Source of the DNA: an uncultured Muribaculum sp.
GTDB lineage: Bacteria; Bacteroidota; Bacteroidia; Bacteroidales; Muribaculaceae
DNA length: 64,000 bases
Direction: 5' to 3'
NCBI RefSeq assembly: GCF_910583865.1
Contig: NZ_CAJTYX010000001.1
Coordinates: 1 to 64,000 of the forward strand
The translations under genes were made by a program, and so were the position numbers. This document shows positions 1 through 8,627 of this stretch, piece after piece (position 1 is the first letter of the stretch; each line of letters starts with the position of its first letter). The notes below the pieces were generated by a model. That model was given only the letters and a program-made list of their open reading frames with translations, was not told the origin of the DNA and did not search any database.

Positions 1-174
1 ACCGGTTTTTATTGGTCAACAGCCGTTAAGGTTATTTAAGATGCGTCTGCCGTGACGTATTATTAAACCTATTCAACACTATTTAAACAATTCGGGACTC
101 TGTTTTTATCTTTTTTCTTAAAATTTTATTATGGAATCCAATTTATCGCCGCCGAATTCTGCTGTATTCTTCTG

Positions 175-858
175 TCAATGCGTCTCATTAAATTCATCGA
201 TGGAATAATTGATGAAATCATTGAAGCGCCCGGCCTGTCTGATTATAGGCAGGAGATTCCGGGGAAAATCGTCCCGCGACAAAGAATCATCTGAAAAGAT
301 ATCCGTACTACAGCAGAAATCTTTAGGTCGGATATAGTCCATGTATGGCCAGTCTTTCGGGAATCCTTTCGGTGCAGTCTTTAACAGATTCTCTCCGATT
401 CTTGGAAACACGCAGCGAAACCCGTCAGACTCCACGATGGAGCGATACTCGTCAATCTCGTCGTAGATACTCTGCCTTATTGCTTTTACTAGAGGCGACG
501 GGAGGCACACAGTCCCTGCGGCAAAGAAACAATTGTCCGGCTCGATATGCAGATAGTATCCGCAACGGAGCGACTTCTTGCCGAACGGAGGATTGACGAA
601 TATGCCGACATGCGTCTTATAAGGACTCTTGTCGGTCGAAAAACGCGTGTCACGATAGATGCGGTATGTGCAGTCGGCCGGAGTCAGACGCGATGCCTCC
701 GCATCAACCTCCGACACCAACGTGATCAACTCAGCGGCAAGCCCGTCGACCCTCTCCTTTACTTTCAGATACCGCTCCTTATTGGCATTGAACCACTCTC
801 GGTCGTTATGCGCCCTAAGCTCACGCAGAAAGTCCAATATGTCATTCATATCCATCAT
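175..858 (-). CDS. DUF2461 domain protein
   Basis: This 227-residue protein matches the DUF2461 (TIGR02453) family over its whole length. The family hallmarks are the N-terminal FLRELRAHNDREWF stretch, the YRIYRDTRFSTDKSPYKTH block near residues 65-85, and the GYYLHIEP segment. No biochemical function is established for the family and none is proposed here. It has no signal peptide, so it is expected to be cytosolic. It is the last gene of the aromatic operon, only 3 nt downstream of tyrA, and is probably co-transcribed with it. The family assignment is confident; any link to aromatic biosynthesis rests on position alone. Confidence 0.88.
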   Translation of the reverse strand: MMDMNDILDFLRELRAHNDREWFNANKERYLKVKERVDGLAAELITLVSEVDAEASRLTPADCTYRIYRDTRFSTDKSPYKTHVGIFVNPPFGKKSLRCGYYLHIEPDNCFFAAGTVCLPSPLVKAIRQSIYDEIDEYRSIVESDGFRCVFPRIGENLLKTAPKGFPKDWPYMDYIRPKDFCCSTDIFSDDSLSRDDFPRNLLPIIRQAGRFNDFINYSIDEFNETH

Positions 859-861
859 GTC

Positions 862-1635
862 TCACTCCAAATTTTTACGGACACGTGATAGATAGGCAGC
901 CATAGCGGTGGAATCTCGATTCTCGATAATAGATTGAAGTTCGGAGAGTTGTTCGCGAATCTTTTCGAGCTGGCGGGGAGTGTTCGGATTGAAAAGAATC
1001 TCGCTTAGCAGATAATCGTCCTCACTCATCAGACCGTCGGCTATGACCTTGTGGCGCTTGAAAGTTGTGCCAGGGGCCGACTGGTGTTTCATACATCCGG
1101 CAAACACAAGAGTGGACGCAAACGGTATTGACAGCGAGTAAGCTATCGTCTCGTCATGTTCGCTAAAAGTATATTCCTCTATATGAAGGCGGAGTTCGTT
1201 GTACAGATCCTTGAAGAACACCTTGCCGAGATGGTCGCTCTCGCTGATGATGATGGCATTTTCATTGCTCAGGTTGCTCAGAGAGGCGAATGTCGGGCCG
1301 AACATCGGATGGGTCGACACAAACGGGTGGCCACATTCCGCGTAAAACTCGGGCAACCCGGTCTTTACCGATGCGATATCGCTCAGTATGCACCCCTTTG
1401 GGATATGCGGCATCACAGCCTTGAAGGCATCGATGGTGTATTTTACCGTAGCTGCGTTGATAACCATCTCGGGAGCGAACCCGTCTATCTCATCGACATT
1501 GCTGAACCGGCGGCAGTTGAATGTAAACAGCAACCGTCCGGGATCGGTGTCGAATATCGCCACCTCGTGCTTGCCGGAAAGGACGTCGCAGAAGAACGAC
1601 CCCATCTTTCCGGCTCCTATTATCAGAATCTTCAT
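862..1635 (-). CDS. tyrA: Prephenate dehydrogenase
   Basis: This 257-residue enzyme should oxidatively decarboxylate prephenate to 4-hydroxyphenylpyruvate in tyrosine synthesis. It opens with the Rossmann dinucleotide motif ILIIGAGKMGSFF. The substrate-side motif STHPMFGP lies near residues 128-135. The length suits the short Bacteroidetes form, which lacks a fused chorismate mutase; that activity is supplied by the C-terminal domain of the gene immediately upstream. It starts 9 nt after the DAHP synthase/chorismate mutase stop and is inferred to be controlled by the attenuator before pheA. Confidence 0.93.
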   Translation of the reverse strand: MKILIIGAGKMGSFFCDVLSGKHEVAIFDTDPGRLLFTFNCRRFSNVDEIDGFAPEMVINAATVKYTIDAFKAVMPHIPKGCILSDIASVKTGLPEFYAECGHPFVSTHPMFGPTFASLSNLSNENAIIISESDHLGKVFFKDLYNELRLHIEEYTFSEHDETIAYSLSIPFASTLVFAGCMKHQSAPGTTFKRHKVIADGLMSEDDYLLSEILFNPNTPRQLEKIREQLSELQSIIENRDSTAMAAYLSRVRKNLE

Positions 1636-1644
1636 CGTCTTATA

Positions 1645-2724
1645 TCATCGGGTCCGGTCATTGAATATCTCAATCTGCTGGCGCACGGATTCCTCGTGTA
1701 TCGCAGCCAGCACAGTGCGCATGAACTCTCCTGACATGCCCATCTCCTCGGCCAGACGTGCACGGCTCTGCATTATCTCGTCGTGACGACCGATCTGGAG
1801 CACAGGCATGCGGTGTTCCTTCTTATATTGGCCTATCTCGCGCGACACACGCATACGCTTGTTGAGCACTTCGAGCAGTTCATTGTCAAGCTCGTCGATC
1901 TGTTGGCGCAGAAGAGTAAGGCTTTCTGTAGTCACGGTAGCATCACGCAATACAAGGGTATTGAGAATGAAATTTAGCACCTCAGGAGTCACCTGCTGCG
2001 TCTTGTCGCTCCACGCGCAGTCGGGGTCGCAGTGGCTCTCGATGATAAGTCCGTCGAAACCCATGTCAAGTGCCTGCTGCGATAGCGGCGCCACAAGTTC
2101 CCTCTTTCCGCCGATATGGCTCGGGTCGCAGATGAGGGTAAGATTTGGGAAACGGCGACGCAGCTCGATTGGAATATGCCACTGAGGCATGTTACGGTAG
2201 AGGTGCTTTCCGTAAGCGCTGAATCCGCGATGTATAGCCCCGAGACGATGAATGCCGGCATTGTAAAGTCGCTGCAATGCGCCTATCCACAATTCAAGGT
2301 CAGGGTTGACGGGATTCTTCACAAAGACAGGCACATCCTTACCGGCATCCTTGAGGGCATCGGCGATCTCCTGCATGGCAAACGGATTGGCGGAAGTTCT
2401 CGCTCCGATCCACAGTATGTCGACACCGGCACCAAGAGCATCCTCGACATGCCGGCGGGTGGCCACCTCTGTAGCCGTGAGCATCCCCGTCTCCTCTTTT
2501 ACCTTGGCGAGCCACGGAAGCCCTTCGCGCCCTATGCCCTCGAAACCTCCGGGCTTGGTGCGAGGTTTCCATATGCCGGCACGAAAAATCTTCACTCCGT
2601 TACGGGCGAGTTCACGGGCCGTGGCAAGCACTTGTTCTTCGGTCTCGGCACTGCACGGACCGGCTATGATCAACGGATGTATCGCACCCGTCTCTTCTGA
2701 CAGAATAGGTTTAAGATCAGTCAT
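1645..2724 (-). CDS. DAHP synthase / chorismate mutase fusion
   Basis: This 359-residue bifunctional enzyme covers the first committed step of the shikimate pathway and the branch point to Phe/Tyr. Residues about 1-255 are a type I DAHP synthase of the short beta class, with LIIAGPCSAET, the RAGIWKPRTKPGGFEG block, and the metal-site motifs CDPSHIGGKRELV and IIESHCDP. Residues about 265-359 are an AroQ-type chorismate mutase helix bundle, with LRQQIDELDNELLEVLNKRM and the second-helix Arg/Lys pattern. This domain order is known in Bacteroidetes, where one domain can influence the other. It lies 2 nt downstream of the aminotransferase gene. Confidence 0.93.
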   Translation of the reverse strand: MTDLKPILSEETGAIHPLIIAGPCSAETEEQVLATARELARNGVKIFRAGIWKPRTKPGGFEGIGREGLPWLAKVKEETGMLTATEVATRRHVEDALGAGVDILWIGARTSANPFAMQEIADALKDAGKDVPVFVKNPVNPDLELWIGALQRLYNAGIHRLGAIHRGFSAYGKHLYRNMPQWHIPIELRRRFPNLTLICDPSHIGGKRELVAPLSQQALDMGFDGLIIESHCDPDCAWSDKTQQVTPEVLNFILNTLVLRDATVTTESLTLLRQQIDELDNELLEVLNKRMRVSREIGQYKKEHRMPVLQIGRHDEIMQSRARLAEEMGMSGEFMRTVLAAIHEESVRQQIEIFNDRTR

Positions 2725-2726
2725 TA

Positions 2727-3899
2727 TTATACTGTTTTATATGTTTCTTCAATACGTTTCAAAGCTTCCGACAACTTCTCCTCCGTGGCACACAAGGAGA
2801 TGCGCACATACCGGTCGCCGTTGGGACCGAATATGAATCCCGGAGTGATGAATACACGCGAACCGTAGAGGACCTTGTCGGCCAAGGATTCGGATGATTC
2901 CTCCTTGTCGGGAATACGTCCCCACAGGAACAAGCCACGCTGACGCGGGTCGAAAGTACAGCCGAGCGCCGACATTATTTTCTCTGCCACTACACGACGG
3001 GAACGATACACATCATTAAGTTCCGCATACCATTCGGCCGGAGCGTCAAGACCTTTGGCCGCCGCGAGCATCATAGGACGGAACTGGCCGGAATCGATAT
3101 TGCTCTTCACCTTGAGCACCCACTGTATGAACGTCGGATTGGAGGCAAGCATCCCTACACGCCATCCGGCCATGTTGTGGCTCTTGCTCATGGAGTTCAT
3201 CTCGATAGCCACATCCTTGCCACCCTCTACCTGAAGCAGGCTCAGAGGCTTATCGTTAAGGATGAAGCTGTATGGATTGTCGTGGGCGATGACTATACCG
3301 TGACGACGCCCGAAATCAACAATCTTCTCAAACAGCTCCATGGTTGCCGGAGTGCCGGTAGGCATGTGCGGATAATTGATCCACATGAGTTTTATACGGT
3401 CGAGAGGCAGACGCTCCAAAGCCTCGAAATCCGGCATCCAGCCATTCTCTTCCGTAAGGTCGTAATTGAATATCTCAGCCCCCACAAGTCGGCTGACGGA
3501 GGTATATGTAGGATAACCCGGATTAGGCACGAGCACTCCGTCGCCGGGGTTAAGGAATGCGAGCGACACATGGAGTATACCCTCCTTCGAGCCGATAAGA
3601 GGCTGGATCTCGGTGTCGGCATCAAGTTCCACCCCGTAATGGGTGGAGTAAAAACGGCTCATGGCCTTACGAAGTTCAGGAATACCGACATAAGGCTGAT
3701 AACTGTGCACACCGGCTTTATGCGCCTCAGTGCAGAGGGTGTCAATCACCTCTGCCGAGGGCATGCGGTCCGGACCGCCTATGCCGAGCGATATTATGTC
3801 GCGTCCCTCGGCATTAAGGCGTGCCACCTCCCGCAACTTGCGCGAGAAATAATATTCCTGAATCTCCGACACACGGTCGGCGGGTCGTATCTCTTTCAT
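2727..3899 (-). CDS. Class I/II aminotransferase, probably aromatic
   Basis: This 390-residue PLP-dependent fold-type I aminotransferase has its PLP-binding lysine at K239 in MNSMSKSHNMAGWR. Other family marks are NPGYPTY near residue 126, AHDNPYSFIL near 205, and a C-terminal RISLCA segment carrying the carboxylate-binding Arg. Sequence style resembles the LL-diaminopimelate aminotransferase/AspC-like group. Its position between pheA and the DAHP synthase/chorismate mutase gene argues that it transaminates phenylpyruvate and 4-hydroxyphenylpyruvate to Phe and Tyr. A diaminopimelate role cannot be excluded from sequence. Confidence 0.85.
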   Translation of the reverse strand: MKEIRPADRVSEIQEYYFSRKLREVARLNAEGRDIISLGIGGPDRMPSAEVIDTLCTEAHKAGVHSYQPYVGIPELRKAMSRFYSTHYGVELDADTEIQPLIGSKEGILHVSLAFLNPGDGVLVPNPGYPTYTSVSRLVGAEIFNYDLTEENGWMPDFEALERLPLDRIKLMWINYPHMPTGTPATMELFEKIVDFGRRHGIVIAHDNPYSFILNDKPLSLLQVEGGKDVAIEMNSMSKSHNMAGWRVGMLASNPTFIQWVLKVKSNIDSGQFRPMMLAAAKGLDAPAEWYAELNDVYRSRRVVAEKIMSALGCTFDPRQRGLFLWGRIPDKEESSESLADKVLYGSRVFITPGFIFGPNGDRYVRISLCATEEKLSEALKRIEETYKTV

Positions 3900-3929
3900 T
3901 AGTTCAAACTTTTACATTATTAAGTATCC

Positions 3930-4814
3930 TCACACCTCATTCTTGCATGCGGTGTATTCACCAAGTATGCGCAAGTCGTTGGTCAGCGGACGGACAGCGT
4001 CGATTGACTGCCGGTAGCGCGAATAGCTGTCAAACTCCAGATCGATGTAGAAGCGGTATTCCCACTCCCTGCCGAGTATGGGCATCGACTGTATTTTAGT
4101 GAGATTTATATCGTAGAACGACAATATGGTAAGCACCTTCGACAATGCCCCCTTTGAATGCGGAAGCGTGAACACCACCGACGACTTGTCAATCAGCCTT
4201 TCGGAAGGCCTGGTCTCTGCGGCAATGAGCGGATCGGCAAGAATTAGGAAACGTGTGAAATTGCGTTTGTTGGTCTCGATGCCACGCTGGAGTATCTGCA
4301 GCCCGTAGAGCTGTGCGGCATACTCGCCACACACGGCGGCATGCCCTGTAAGCCGTTTCTCGGCAATCTCCTTGGCGCTTCCGGCAGTGTCGAAGGTCTC
4401 GATCATCTTCATGTTGGGATGGCGCAGAAGAAACTGCTCGCACTGCCTCAACGCCATAGGATGGGAGTTCACCTCGGTCAGCTCGTCGATGGCCTGACCC
4501 GGGAGCGCCGCGAGGGTGTGGGATATGCGCATCTTGTACTCACCGACGATCTGCATGTTGGACGCACGCAGCAGTTCATGGTTCTGTAGCAGCGAGCCGG
4601 CGATGGTGTTCTCGATAGCCATTGTGCCGAGCAGCGAAGCGTCGGCACCGAGCATGTCGAACATAGCCGGGAAACTGTCGCACGGGATGGTCTCGATCTC
4701 CTCGCCCGCGAAATACCCTCGCGCCGCAGCATCGTGATAGCATCCGGCGACACCCTGAATGGTGACGCGCCGATGCGATTTGCCGCCTGTATGTGGATTG
4801 TCTATGGTTTCCAT
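3930..4814 (-). CDS. pheA: Prephenate dehydratase
   Basis: This 294-residue monofunctional prephenate dehydratase converts prephenate to phenylpyruvate. The N-terminal catalytic part starts with TIQGVAGCYHDAAARGYF, and the catalytic Thr lies in the NFTRFLIL motif. The C-terminal ACT domain (about residues 205-285) carries HSKGALSKVLTILSFYDINL and KIQSMPI, the site where Phe normally binds for feedback inhibition. It is the first gene of the operon. The ATG at 4814 is preceded by the leader-peptide attenuator described separately, so both feedback and attenuation control are likely. Confidence 0.94.
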   Translation of the reverse strand: METIDNPHTGGKSHRRVTIQGVAGCYHDAAARGYFAGEEIETIPCDSFPAMFDMLGADASLLGTMAIENTIAGSLLQNHELLRASNMQIVGEYKMRISHTLAALPGQAIDELTEVNSHPMALRQCEQFLLRHPNMKMIETFDTAGSAKEIAEKRLTGHAAVCGEYAAQLYGLQILQRGIETNKRNFTRFLILADPLIAAETRPSERLIDKSSVVFTLPHSKGALSKVLTILSFYDINLTKIQSMPILGREWEYRFYIDLEFDSYSRYRQSIDAVRPLTNDLRILGEYTACKNEV

Positions 4815-4830
4815 AAAAAATACGCTCTTC

Positions 4831-4878
4831 GTATAACAAAATTCCCGCTTGCCTCATCGCGGAGGAGCGGGAATTTTT
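4831..4878 (-). terminator. Attenuator terminator before pheA
   Basis: On the minus strand AAAATTCCCGCT pairs with AGCGGGAATTTT (12 bp). An inner CCTC/GAGG stem closes over CGCGAT, and the hairpin is followed by GTTAT. It ends about 17 nt before the pheA ATG and after the leader peptide, with no upstream minus-strand gene to terminate, so it fits an attenuator rather than an ordinary end-of-gene terminator. Confidence 0.85.
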
Positions 4879-4935
4879 ATAGTGATGTTTTATTATTGCT
4901 CTATCATCATGATTTTGCGCATGCCACTACCCGCT
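4866..4935 (-). promoter_or_regulatory. Antiterminator arms of the pheA attenuator
   Basis: Directly after the leader UGA the RNA reads AGCGGGUAGUG (4935 to 4925). It can pair with CACUA (4884-4880) and CCCGCU (4871-4866), giving 11 base pairs around an 8-nt bulge. The CCCGCU segment is also the base-side arm of the terminator, so the two structures exclude each other. A ribosome finishing at the UGA would cover the first arm and allow termination. A ribosome stalled on Phe/Tyr codons would leave it free. The pairing is seen in the sequence; the mechanism is inferred. Confidence 0.75.
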
Positions 4936-4989
4936 TCAATTTCCGGTGAAATAGAAGTAAGAAAAATAGTATGCGTAAAATCGATTCAT
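4936..4989 (-). CDS. Phe/Tyr-rich leader peptide of the pheA operon
   Basis: A 17-codon open frame reads MNRFYAYYFSYFYFTGN and then UGA. Four Phe and five Tyr codons make up nine of 17 residues, all between codons 4 and 14. It lies between an excellent Bacteroidetes-type promoter and an intrinsic terminator, and the operon downstream makes exactly Phe and Tyr. This is the arrangement of amino acid attenuation leaders such as pheL. The reading was made directly from the minus strand. Translation is inferred and no strong Shine-Dalgarno is visible, as is common in Bacteroidetes. Confidence 0.85.
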   Translation of the reverse strand: MNRFYAYYFSYFYFTGN

Positions 4990-5013
4990 CATAGTTGTTC
5001 AGCTTTGACCCGA

Positions 5014-5044
5014 CAAATTTAAATCATTCTTTTTAATCCCGCAA
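5014..5044 (-). promoter_or_regulatory. Promoter of the pheA operon
   Basis: The minus strand holds TAAATTTG (5021-5014), a perfect match to the Bacteroidetes primary sigma -7 consensus TAnnTTTG. TTGC (5044-5041), a partial -33 box, stands 19 nt upstream. A start near 5007 would place the leader peptide ATG about 18 nt into the transcript. The 336-nt gap to the divergent symporter gene is filled by this promoter and the attenuator, plus an AT-rich stretch that should hold the symporter promoter. Confidence 0.7.
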
Positions 5045-5150
5045 CATTCTACCCATAAAAGTTTCTTTTCATTTCCATAAATATATACAACGATTCTTTA
5101 ACAATACTTTTTTATATAATTTTAGAGAGAAAATCAGCGTTAGTCAATAT

Positions 5151-6365
5151 ATGGAAAATCATACCGCTACACGCAGCCACACCCCGGGACGACGATTCAA
5201 AATAGGGTTGCTCGGGAGAATAGCCATCGCAATAGCCGGTGGAACAGCCTTGGGATTGATAGCCCCCATGTGGCTCGCGCAACTACTACAGACGTTCAAC
5301 TCGATATTCTCGCAATTCCTTGGCTTCATGATTCCGATGATCATCATTGGATTCGTGGCTCCGGCGATAGCCGACATAGGTGCACGTGCGGGGAAACTGC
5401 TCCTTGCCACCTGTGCCCTCGCCTACGGAGCCACATTTTTTGCAGGACTGATGTCATATTTCACCGGCACCGCGATTTTCCCGTCGCTGATCGAGGGTAT
5501 GAAAGGATTGGATTCCTTGCAGGAAGGAGCGCCGCAGGTGTCACCTTATTTTACCGTAGAGATGCCTCCGCTGATGACCGTGATGACGGCGCTCGTGCTG
5601 GCTTTCATGCTGGGACTCGGCATGGCGTTCCTCAACGGAAAGGCATTGCGCCACGGCATGGAGGAGTTCCGCACCATCGTGGCTCGCACCATCGACAGCG
5701 TGATACTCCCCTTGCTCCCGCTCTACATATTCGGCATATTCGTAATCATGACCGTAGCCGGGCAGGTAAGTGTGGTGCTCAACGCTTTCAGCAAGATAAT
5801 TGTGGTTATATTCGTGCTACACGTGTTTATCCTCGTGCTGCAATACTGCATCGCCGCATGTTTCAACCGCCGTAACCCGTTCACTATGCTGCGCACGATG
5901 CTTCCTGCTTACTTTACGGCTTTAGGGACACAGTCGTCGGCAGCCACCATCCCCGTCACTCTCCGTCAGACCATAAAGCTCGGCGTAGACGAGGACGTGG
6001 CCGGATTCACCGTGCCGCTATGCGCCACCATACACATGTCAGGCTCGACGCTGAAGATCGTGGCGTGCGCCCTTGCATTGACCATCATGCAGGGCCAGCC
6101 CCACGACCTGTCGTTGTTCCTCCATTTCATAGCCATGCTCGGAGTGACCATAATCGCAGCTCCCGGCATACCCGGCGGCGCCATCATGGCCTCTCTCGGA
6201 CTGCTTTCGGGCATACTCGGCTTCAACGAACAGTCGATAGCCCTGATGATCGCGCTCTACATAGCCATGGACAGCTTCGGCACTGCATGCAACGTCACCG
6301 GCGACGGGGCCCTCGCCGTAATCCTCAACCGTTTCTTCGCCAAACGTTCCCTCAGGGCGCAATGA
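5151..6365 (+). CDS. Dicarboxylate/amino acid:cation symporter
   Basis: This 404-residue inner membrane protein of the DAACS family (GltP/SstT/DctA type) takes up acidic amino acids, C4-dicarboxylates or Ser/Thr with Na+ or H+. It shows the family's eight hydrophobic segments, the serine-rich LGTQSSAATIPVT reentrant loop near residue 262 and the HMSGSTLKI motif near 293. The C-terminal part has the MDSFGTACNVTGDG signature, which in glutamate transporters carries substrate-contact Asp/Asn residues. It is divergent from pheA; whether it has anything to do with aromatic metabolism is unknown. The substrate is not decidable from sequence. Confidence 0.9.
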   Translation: MENHTATRSHTPGRRFKIGLLGRIAIAIAGGTALGLIAPMWLAQLLQTFNSIFSQFLGFMIPMIIIGFVAPAIADIGARAGKLLLATCALAYGATFFAGLMSYFTGTAIFPSLIEGMKGLDSLQEGAPQVSPYFTVEMPPLMTVMTALVLAFMLGLGMAFLNGKALRHGMEEFRTIVARTIDSVILPLLPLYIFGIFVIMTVAGQVSVVLNAFSKIIVVIFVLHVFILVLQYCIAACFNRRNPFTMLRTMLPAYFTALGTQSSAATIPVTLRQTIKLGVDEDVAGFTVPLCATIHMSGSTLKIVACALALTIMQGQPHDLSLFLHFIAMLGVTIIAAPGIPGGAIMASLGLLSGILGFNEQSIALMIALYIAMDSFGTACNVTGDGALAVILNRFFAKRSLRAQ

Positions 6366-6381
6366 AGGAGGAAAAGTTTCG

Positions 6382-6389
6382 TAAATTTG
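6382..6389 (+). promoter_or_regulatory. -7 box of the alpha-galactosidase promoter
   Basis: TAAATTTG matches the Bacteroidetes -7 consensus exactly and lies 26 nt before the ATG at 6415. No convincing -33 box is seen. It suggests the galactosidase can be transcribed separately from the symporter. Confidence 0.5.
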
Positions 6390-6414
6390 TAGCCGATACA
6401 AAACATCTTACTGC

Positions 6415-8613
6415 ATGAGAACAATCATTTCACTTATAGCTACATTGCTCATTGGGGCCGGTGTCAATAAAGCGGCTTCCGATGAAAAAAAGGTAATACG
6501 CATCTCGACCGACTCTACCGACCTGCTGCTACAAGTGGGTGACAACGGCAGGCTCTACCAGACATATTTAGGTCCGAAACTGCTCCACGAGGCCGATACA
6601 CGGGAATTCGACTGGTCCAGGCATGCAGCGACCGACGGGGCAGTGAGCCGCCGAGGATGGGAAGCTTACGCCACTTCAGGCAACGAGGACTTCTTCGAAC
6701 CTGCTCTCGGCATGACCCACGCCGACGGCAACATGACCACATATCTCTATTACGTGGACTCGTCCTCCGAACCGGTAGACGGGGGCATCCATACTCGGAT
6801 AAGCTTGCGTGACAACAAGTATCCTCTTGACGTCACGCTTAACTACATGGCCTATCCAAAGGAGAATGTCATAAAGACATGGAGCGAAATCTCACACCAC
6901 GAGAAGAAACCGGTATCGCTCTGGCAATATGCATCCGGAATGCTATATTTCGACAAAGGAGAATACTGGCTTACGGAATTCAGCGGAGACTGGGCCAAAG
7001 AGGCCGGCATGAGCAGCCAGCAACTGCAGTTCGGCAAAAAAGTAATAGATACCAAACTCGGAAGCCGCGCGGCGATGCACGCCTCGCCGTTTTTCGAGGT
7101 AGGACTCGACGGGCCGGTAAAGGAACACTCAGGTGAAGTACTTATGGGCACCATCGGATGGACCGGCAACTTCCGCTTCACCTTCGAAATCGACAATGTG
7201 GGTAACTTGCGTGTAATTCCGGGCATAAATCCGTACGCATCAGCCTACAAACTTGATGCCGACGAGACGTTCACGACACCTGAGTTCATATTCACCCTCA
7301 GCTATGACGGCACATCACAAGGTTCACGCGACCTTCAGGCCTGGGCACGCCGGTATGGTCTTAAAGACGGTGACGCCCCTCGGCTCACACTGCTCAACAA
7401 CTGGGAAAACACAGGCTTCAAGTTCGACGAAAATATACTTTCCGGACTAATGAAAGAAGCACGGCAGCTTGGAGTCGATATGTTCCTGCTCGATGACGGA
7501 TGGTTCGGAAATAAATACCCGCGCCGGAACGACCGCGCAGGTCTCGGCGACTGGGAAGCTACACGCGACAAGCTTCCCGGCGGAATTCCCGCCCTTGTCG
7601 ACTCAGCCCGCAACGCCGGCGTAAAGTTCGGCATATGGATAGAGCCGGAGATGGTCAACCCCAAAAGCGAGCTTTACGAGAAACATCCCGACTGGGTGAT
7701 CGAACAACCCGACCGCGACACGTATTATTACCGCAACCAGCTCGTACTTGACATGAGCAATCCAAAGGTACAGGATCACGTATTCGGCGTTGTCGATGAC
7801 ATCCTGACCAAGAATCCTGATGTGGCTTACTTCAAATGGGACTGCAACTCGCCTATCACCAACATCTACTCCCCCTATCAGAAAGGAAATCAAGGCAATC
7901 TTTACATCGACCATGTGCGCGGCATCTACAACGTGCTCAAACGCATAAAGGAGAAATATCCCGACGTGCCCATGATGCTCTGTTCGGGAGGTGGTGCCCG
8001 TTGCGACTACGAGGCGCTGAAATACTTCACCGAATTCTGGTGTTCCGACAATACAGACCCGGTAGAGCGCGCCTACATACAATGGGGGTTCTCCCAATTC
8101 TTCCCTTCCAAGGCCATGGCGGCACACGTGACGGGCTGGAACAAGAAAACCACCGTCAAATTCCGCACTGACATGGCATCCATGTGCCGCCTCGGTTTCG
8201 ATATCGGCCTCGAAAAGCTGTCGCCCGACGAACTGGCCTACTGCCGTGATGCCGTGGCAAACTGGAAGCGGCTCTCGCCGGCCATCATGGATGGCACGCA
8301 ATACCGCCTCGTGTCGCCCTACGACACCAACCACATGGCAGTGGAGTATGTCGACGGTACCGGGAATACCGCAGTTGTATTCGCTTACGACCTGGCCACC
8401 CGTTTCTCAGAGAAGCTGCAACGGGTCAAACTGCAGGGTCTCGATTCGGCGAAGCGTTATCTTGTCAAGGAAATAAACCTGATGCCGGGCACGGAAACTC
8501 GTTTTCCACAAGATGGGAAAATCCTTACCGGAGATTACCTGATGAAAATCGGTCTCGACCTGCTATCATCCAGACAAAAAACTTCAATGGTGGTGGAACT
8601 CACTGCGCAATGA
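6415..8613 (+). CDS. Secreted alpha-galactosidase, GH36
   Basis: This 732-residue enzyme removes terminal alpha-1,6-galactose from raffinose-type oligosaccharides or galactomannan. An N-terminal signal peptide (first ~21 residues) predicts export to the periplasm. The domains are an N-terminal beta-supersandwich, a (beta/alpha)8 catalytic barrel from about residue 315, and a C-terminal beta-domain. MFLLDDGWFG marks the barrel start. The nucleophile is D476 in YFKWDCN and the acid/base is D545 in WCSDNTDPVERA, positions close to those of characterised GH36 enzymes. It stands alone, with no PUL partners adjacent. Confidence 0.94.
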   Translation: MRTIISLIATLLIGAGVNKAASDEKKVIRISTDSTDLLLQVGDNGRLYQTYLGPKLLHEADTREFDWSRHAATDGAVSRRGWEAYATSGNEDFFEPALGMTHADGNMTTYLYYVDSSSEPVDGGIHTRISLRDNKYPLDVTLNYMAYPKENVIKTWSEISHHEKKPVSLWQYASGMLYFDKGEYWLTEFSGDWAKEAGMSSQQLQFGKKVIDTKLGSRAAMHASPFFEVGLDGPVKEHSGEVLMGTIGWTGNFRFTFEIDNVGNLRVIPGINPYASAYKLDADETFTTPEFIFTLSYDGTSQGSRDLQAWARRYGLKDGDAPRLTLLNNWENTGFKFDENILSGLMKEARQLGVDMFLLDDGWFGNKYPRRNDRAGLGDWEATRDKLPGGIPALVDSARNAGVKFGIWIEPEMVNPKSELYEKHPDWVIEQPDRDTYYYRNQLVLDMSNPKVQDHVFGVVDDILTKNPDVAYFKWDCNSPITNIYSPYQKGNQGNLYIDHVRGIYNVLKRIKEKYPDVPMMLCSGGGARCDYEALKYFTEFWCSDNTDPVERAYIQWGFSQFFPSKAMAAHVTGWNKKTTVKFRTDMASMCRLGFDIGLEKLSPDELAYCRDAVANWKRLSPAIMDGTQYRLVSPYDTNHMAVEYVDGTGNTAVVFAYDLATRFSEKLQRVKLQGLDSAKRYLVKEINLMPGTETRFPQDGKILTGDYLMKIGLDLLSSRQKTSMVVELTAQ

Positions 8614-8627
8614 ACCTAAACCCATTA

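Noticed and set aside
1..174. AT-rich leftmost segment as a possible promoter or RNA gene
   Set aside because: No consensus promoter, hairpin or RNA motif was found; it is simply the region downstream of the DUF2461 gene.
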